64,000 nucleotides of DNA from the NCBI GenBank assembly GCA_021324885.1, contig JAJPIF010000013.1, positions 62,001-126,000 of the forward strand, in the 5' to 3' direction. This document shows, piece by piece, positions 61,604-64,000 of the stretch. This stretch comes from Pseudomonadota bacterium (GTDB lineage Bacteria; Desulfobacterota; Binatia; Binatales; Binataceae). A program made the translations under genes and the position numbers. Each line of letters begins with the position of its first letter. Positions within the stretch are counted from its first letter, which is position 1. The notes below the pieces were generated by a model. The model saw only the letters and a list, made by a program, of their open reading frames with translations. It did not search any database and was not told where the DNA came from.

Positions 61604-61785
61604 AGTTAAGCTCCGCGGCGCTTTTCAACACCTGTGTAAATCGAGTTCCGATCTGTACCACAATACCGATATGGTACAGCCGATGCCATAAGGCTGCGGA
61701 AGACCGGGGGAATCCCCGAGGCTTCCTGAAGAGCAGGCCCGGCCGCCCTACTACCGCAGCAGCAGGATTTCACTCGTGGGCAATC

Positions 61786-63462
61786 TTAATCGACGCCGGA
61801 GCGCAGCACCCGGCCCGGCAGGTCACCGCTATGGTTGCCATGCTTGTACAGCACCCGGCCGTTGACGATTGTGTATTCGATGCCCTGCGCGGTCATCACC
61901 AGGCGCCGGCCGCCCCCGGGTAGATCCCTGCGCATCTCGGCCCGCCTGGCTGAATCGACCGTGTTGTAGTCGAAAATCACGATGTCTGCGGCCTTACCCG
62001 GTTGCAGTCGGCCGCGCCCCTTGATGCCATAGAAGTCCGCCGGCTCCGACGTAATCCGTTTGATCGCGAACTCCAAATCCACCGCCTGGCGCTCGCGCAC
62101 CCACTTGCCCAGCAGGTAGGTGCAATAACCGGCGTCGCACAGCATATCGACATGGGCGCCGCCGTCGGACAGCCCGATCATGGTGCGGGAATCCTTGACC
62201 AGCTCTTCGATTCCCTCTTCATGAAACTGCGCCATCGTGTACTGGATATTGAGGTCGTCTTCGAGCGCCAGGTCGAGGAAGGTATCGAGCGGATCGGCGC
62301 CGCGTTGTTCGGCCACTTCGGCGACGCTCTTGCGTTCCAGCGATTTCATGGCCGGATTGCTGACTTCGAGAATCTCGACGCGATGCCATTTGCCGTTGAA
62401 CAGATGGGGCTTCCTCAGTTCCTCGCGAAATGCCTGGCGGAAAGCCGGATCGGAGTAGATTTGCTTCTGCACCTCGGCCGGCTGATTGAAAACCCGGTTC
62501 CAGGCGTCCATGTCGGCGAAGGTGAAGGGATTGCGCAGGTCGATTTGCACCACGAAGGGACGGCAGGTGATCTGCGGCATCGCACCGCGCTTGAGCAACG
62601 GCTCCAGGCGGCGCAAAGTTTCTCCGGCCGCCTCGGGACGCTTGGGATTTGCGGCCATCGCCAGAAAAGTCACCGGCCGCCGGCTTTCAGCCAGCAGAAA
62701 ATCGAGCAGTTCGTATTCGTCTTCCATCACCCGGCCGACGCGCTTGGTGAGCGCAACTTCAACCGCTCCTTTGCCCAAATCGCGCAGAACGTTGCCGTAA
62801 GCTTTGAGTTCGTCGCGGCTGGCCAAACGGCAGGCCAGTGGATGGCCCTGGTAGCCGATATGCTGGGCCAGCACGGTGGTGGTGAATCCCCATGCGCCGG
62901 CGGCGACGGCTTCGCGCAGCAGGTCCGCGATTTTGGCGGTCTCCTCGGCGGTAGCCGCCCGCTCCATCGACTCCTGACCCATCACGAAATGGCGAAACGG
63001 AGTCAGCGGCGCCATAAAGCCGAGGTTGATCCCGCTATGGCGACGGCTGGCCGCGTCCATGAATTCGGGAAAGGTCACCCAGTCCCAGGTCACGCCTTTG
63101 CTCAGCACGTCGAACGGAATCGCCTCGACGTTGACCAGGTCCCACGCCGCGATTTCGCGCACTTCGGGCTTGCAGGGCGCGATACCCACGCCGCAGTTGC
63201 CCATCAGCACCGTGGTAACGCCGTGCCATGACGAGCAGCTGACCAGCGGGTCCCAGCAAATCTGGGCATCGTAATGGGTATGGTGGTCGATAAAGCCGGG
63301 CGCGACGATCAGGTCGGAGGCGTCGATCACTTTGGCGGCGCCTGCGGTTACCTTGCCGATTTCGGCGATCGTTGCGCCGGCGATTGCAACATCGGCGCGG
63401 CGCCGAGGCGCGCCGGTACCATCGACCACGGTCCCGTTTTTGATCAAAAGGTCGTACGCCAT
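61786..63462 (-). CDS. Amidohydrolase, N-acyl-D-amino-acid deacylase-like
   Basis: A 558-residue amidohydrolase of the Amidohydro_3/D-aminoacylase type. It has the early metal motif HTH with His61 and His63 (FIDHHTHYD), Cys90 in MGNCGVGIAPC, which is a metal ligand in D-aminoacylases, and a later Asp in IGLSDGGAHVD. The protein ends with a small beta domain (GKAADIVIFD). It hydrolyses N-acyl or related amide bonds; the substrate is not certain. The ATG at 63462 is preferred over the upstream one at 63549. Confidence 0.9.
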   Translation of the reverse strand: MAYDLLIKNGTVVDGTGAPRRRADVAIAGATIAEIGKVTAGAAKVIDASDLIVAPGFIDHHTHYDAQICWDPLVSCSSWHGVTTVLMGNCGVGIAPCKPEVREIAAWDLVNVEAIPFDVLSKGVTWDWVTFPEFMDAASRRHSGINLGFMAPLTPFRHFVMGQESMERAATAEETAKIADLLREAVAAGAWGFTTTVLAQHIGYQGHPLACRLASRDELKAYGNVLRDLGKGAVEVALTKRVGRVMEDEYELLDFLLAESRRPVTFLAMAANPKRPEAAGETLRRLEPLLKRGAMPQITCRPFVVQIDLRNPFTFADMDAWNRVFNQPAEVQKQIYSDPAFRQAFREELRKPHLFNGKWHRVEILEVSNPAMKSLERKSVAEVAEQRGADPLDTFLDLALEDDLNIQYTMAQFHEEGIEELVKDSRTMIGLSDGGAHVDMLCDAGYCTYLLGKWVRERQAVDLEFAIKRITSEPADFYGIKGRGRLQPGKAADIVIFDYNTVDSARRAEMRRDLPGGGRRLVMTAQGIEYTIVNGRVLYKHGNHSGDLPGRVLRSGVD

Positions 63463-63734
63463 GATTGTGCCCTCATCCTGATTCGTGCGCCCGCTGCGGT
63501 CCTCTGATTGCCCCGATTTTTTCACAGCCTGGCCGCGGCTTACAAGCACCGGTTAAAACGCTGTGGGCAGGAAGGCGCGCCGTCCTTCGATGGCAGCAAT
63601 AGGGGCCCGCCCTCCCACCCGCGGCCGACGGCGTTACATAAAAATGAGAATTTCTTATCGTTGCTCCCCATTTAATGGCGGCGGCGCTATGGTTAAGGCG
63701 GCCGCCGGCTCGCGGCCCGGAAAGGACTGCATCA

Positions 63735-64000
63735 ATGATCAAGTCGATTTTTCACGTCAATATCAACGTCAAGGATTTCGATCGGTCGCTCGCGTTTTAC
63801 CAGATGCTGGGTTTCAAGGTGGCGTTCAACATCGGCGAAGGTGGAAATCCGGCCTTCGAAGAGGGGCTGCGGATTCCCAACAACCGCGGCAAGGCCGCCC
63901 TGCTGATTCTGGGCGATGACCCGCGCGCCACGCGCATTGACCTGATCGAATGGAAGCAGCCCAAAACCGAAGGCGAACCCTATCCGCATCTGTGGCATAC
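63735..64000 (+). CDS. VOC/glyoxalase family protein, cut by the window end
   Basis: The first 88 residues of a vicinal-oxygen-chelate protein, opening MIKSIFHVNINVKDFDRSLAFY with the metal-site His at residue 7. AAAGGA precedes the ATG. The gene runs off the window edge without a stop. Full length for a single VOC module would be about 120-150 residues. Substrate unknown. Confidence 0.75.
   Translation, partial: MIKSIFHVNINVKDFDRSLAFYQMLGFKVAFNIGEGGNPAFEEGLRIPNNRGKAALLILGDDPRATRIDLIEWKQPKTEGEPYPHLWH

Noticed and set aside
62002-63231. 409-codon plus-strand frame opposite the amidohydrolase
   Set aside because: Shadow of a well-supported gene on the other strand.

Overview
The window reads as chromosomal DNA of a GC-rich, Gram-negative bacterium. 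Outer-membrane traits are plain: an RND pump, an OmpA-type lipoprotein, RlpA, a BamE-like lipoprotein and a type II secretion operon. The catabolic content (luciferase-like flavin oxidoreductases, CaiB/BaiF CoA-transferases, VOC enzymes, a CocE-type hydrolase, an N-acyl-D-amino-acid deacylase-type amidohydrolase, zinc-independent quinone oxidoreductase-like enzymes) resembles uncultured Desulfobacterota/Binatota-like soil and sediment bacteria. That placement is inference from gene content; no rRNA or marker phylogeny lies in the window. I found no tRNA, rRNA or CRISPR array.

Layout. 0-5 kb: an MDR oxidoreductase, a CocE/NonD hydrolase, a bfd-bfr iron-storage pair behind a Fur-box-like site, and an OmpA-like lipoprotein with a long proline linker. 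5-8.2 kb: a mobile-element control module with a tyrosine integrase, an excisionase-like protein, an HTH protein, an operator-like cluster and a phage-type protein. 8.3-16 kb: RlpA, about 1.1 kb without a recognisable gene, an RND pump without its partners, a small secreted protein, an LLM-class oxidoreductase and a VOC protein. 16.0-23.1 kb: seven co-directional phage-type genes on the minus strand. They run from a P22-like portal to a scaffold-like protein and enclose a glycosyltransferase-like protein, a papain-like peptidase, an ATP-grasp protein and a small HELIE-motif protein. No terminase or major coat gene is present.

23.5-25.2 kb: enoyl-CoA hydratase, a small conserved-looking protein and a BamE-like lipoprotein. 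25.4-34.6 kb: a type II secretion operon gspE-F-G-H-I-J-K-L-M-N, without gspC or gspD. 34.5-41.6 kb: a dienelactone hydrolase/SnoaL-like fusion whose nucleophile position holds Asp, a VOC protein, a quinone oxidoreductase, a GT39-type membrane glycosyltransferase, a secreted protein, a second ATP-grasp protein and an FmdB zinc ribbon. 42.0-45.4 kb: a complete ECF transporter (S component, fused double ATPase, EcfT).

45.4-48.1 kb is gene-poor, with three small or membrane proteins and an IS630-type transposase remnant. 48.1-52.2 kb: YciI-like protein, two tandem CoA-transferases (the first lacks the usual catalytic Asp) and an M24 aminopeptidase. 52.4-64.0 kb: a DUF2844/DUF3443 pair, the latter with two pepsin-like D-T/S-G motifs, a YifB/ComM ATPase, a secreted cyclase-family enzyme, an MBL-fold hydrolase, a cysteine-rich secreted protein, a Sel1-repeat protein, a tandem EthD protein, an LLM oxidoreductase, an amidohydrolase and a VOC gene cut by the window edge.

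The most unusual stretch is the portal-to-scaffold cassette at 16.0-23.1 kb, followed by the integrase/operator module at 5-8 kb. Whether the two were once one prophage cannot be settled from this window.
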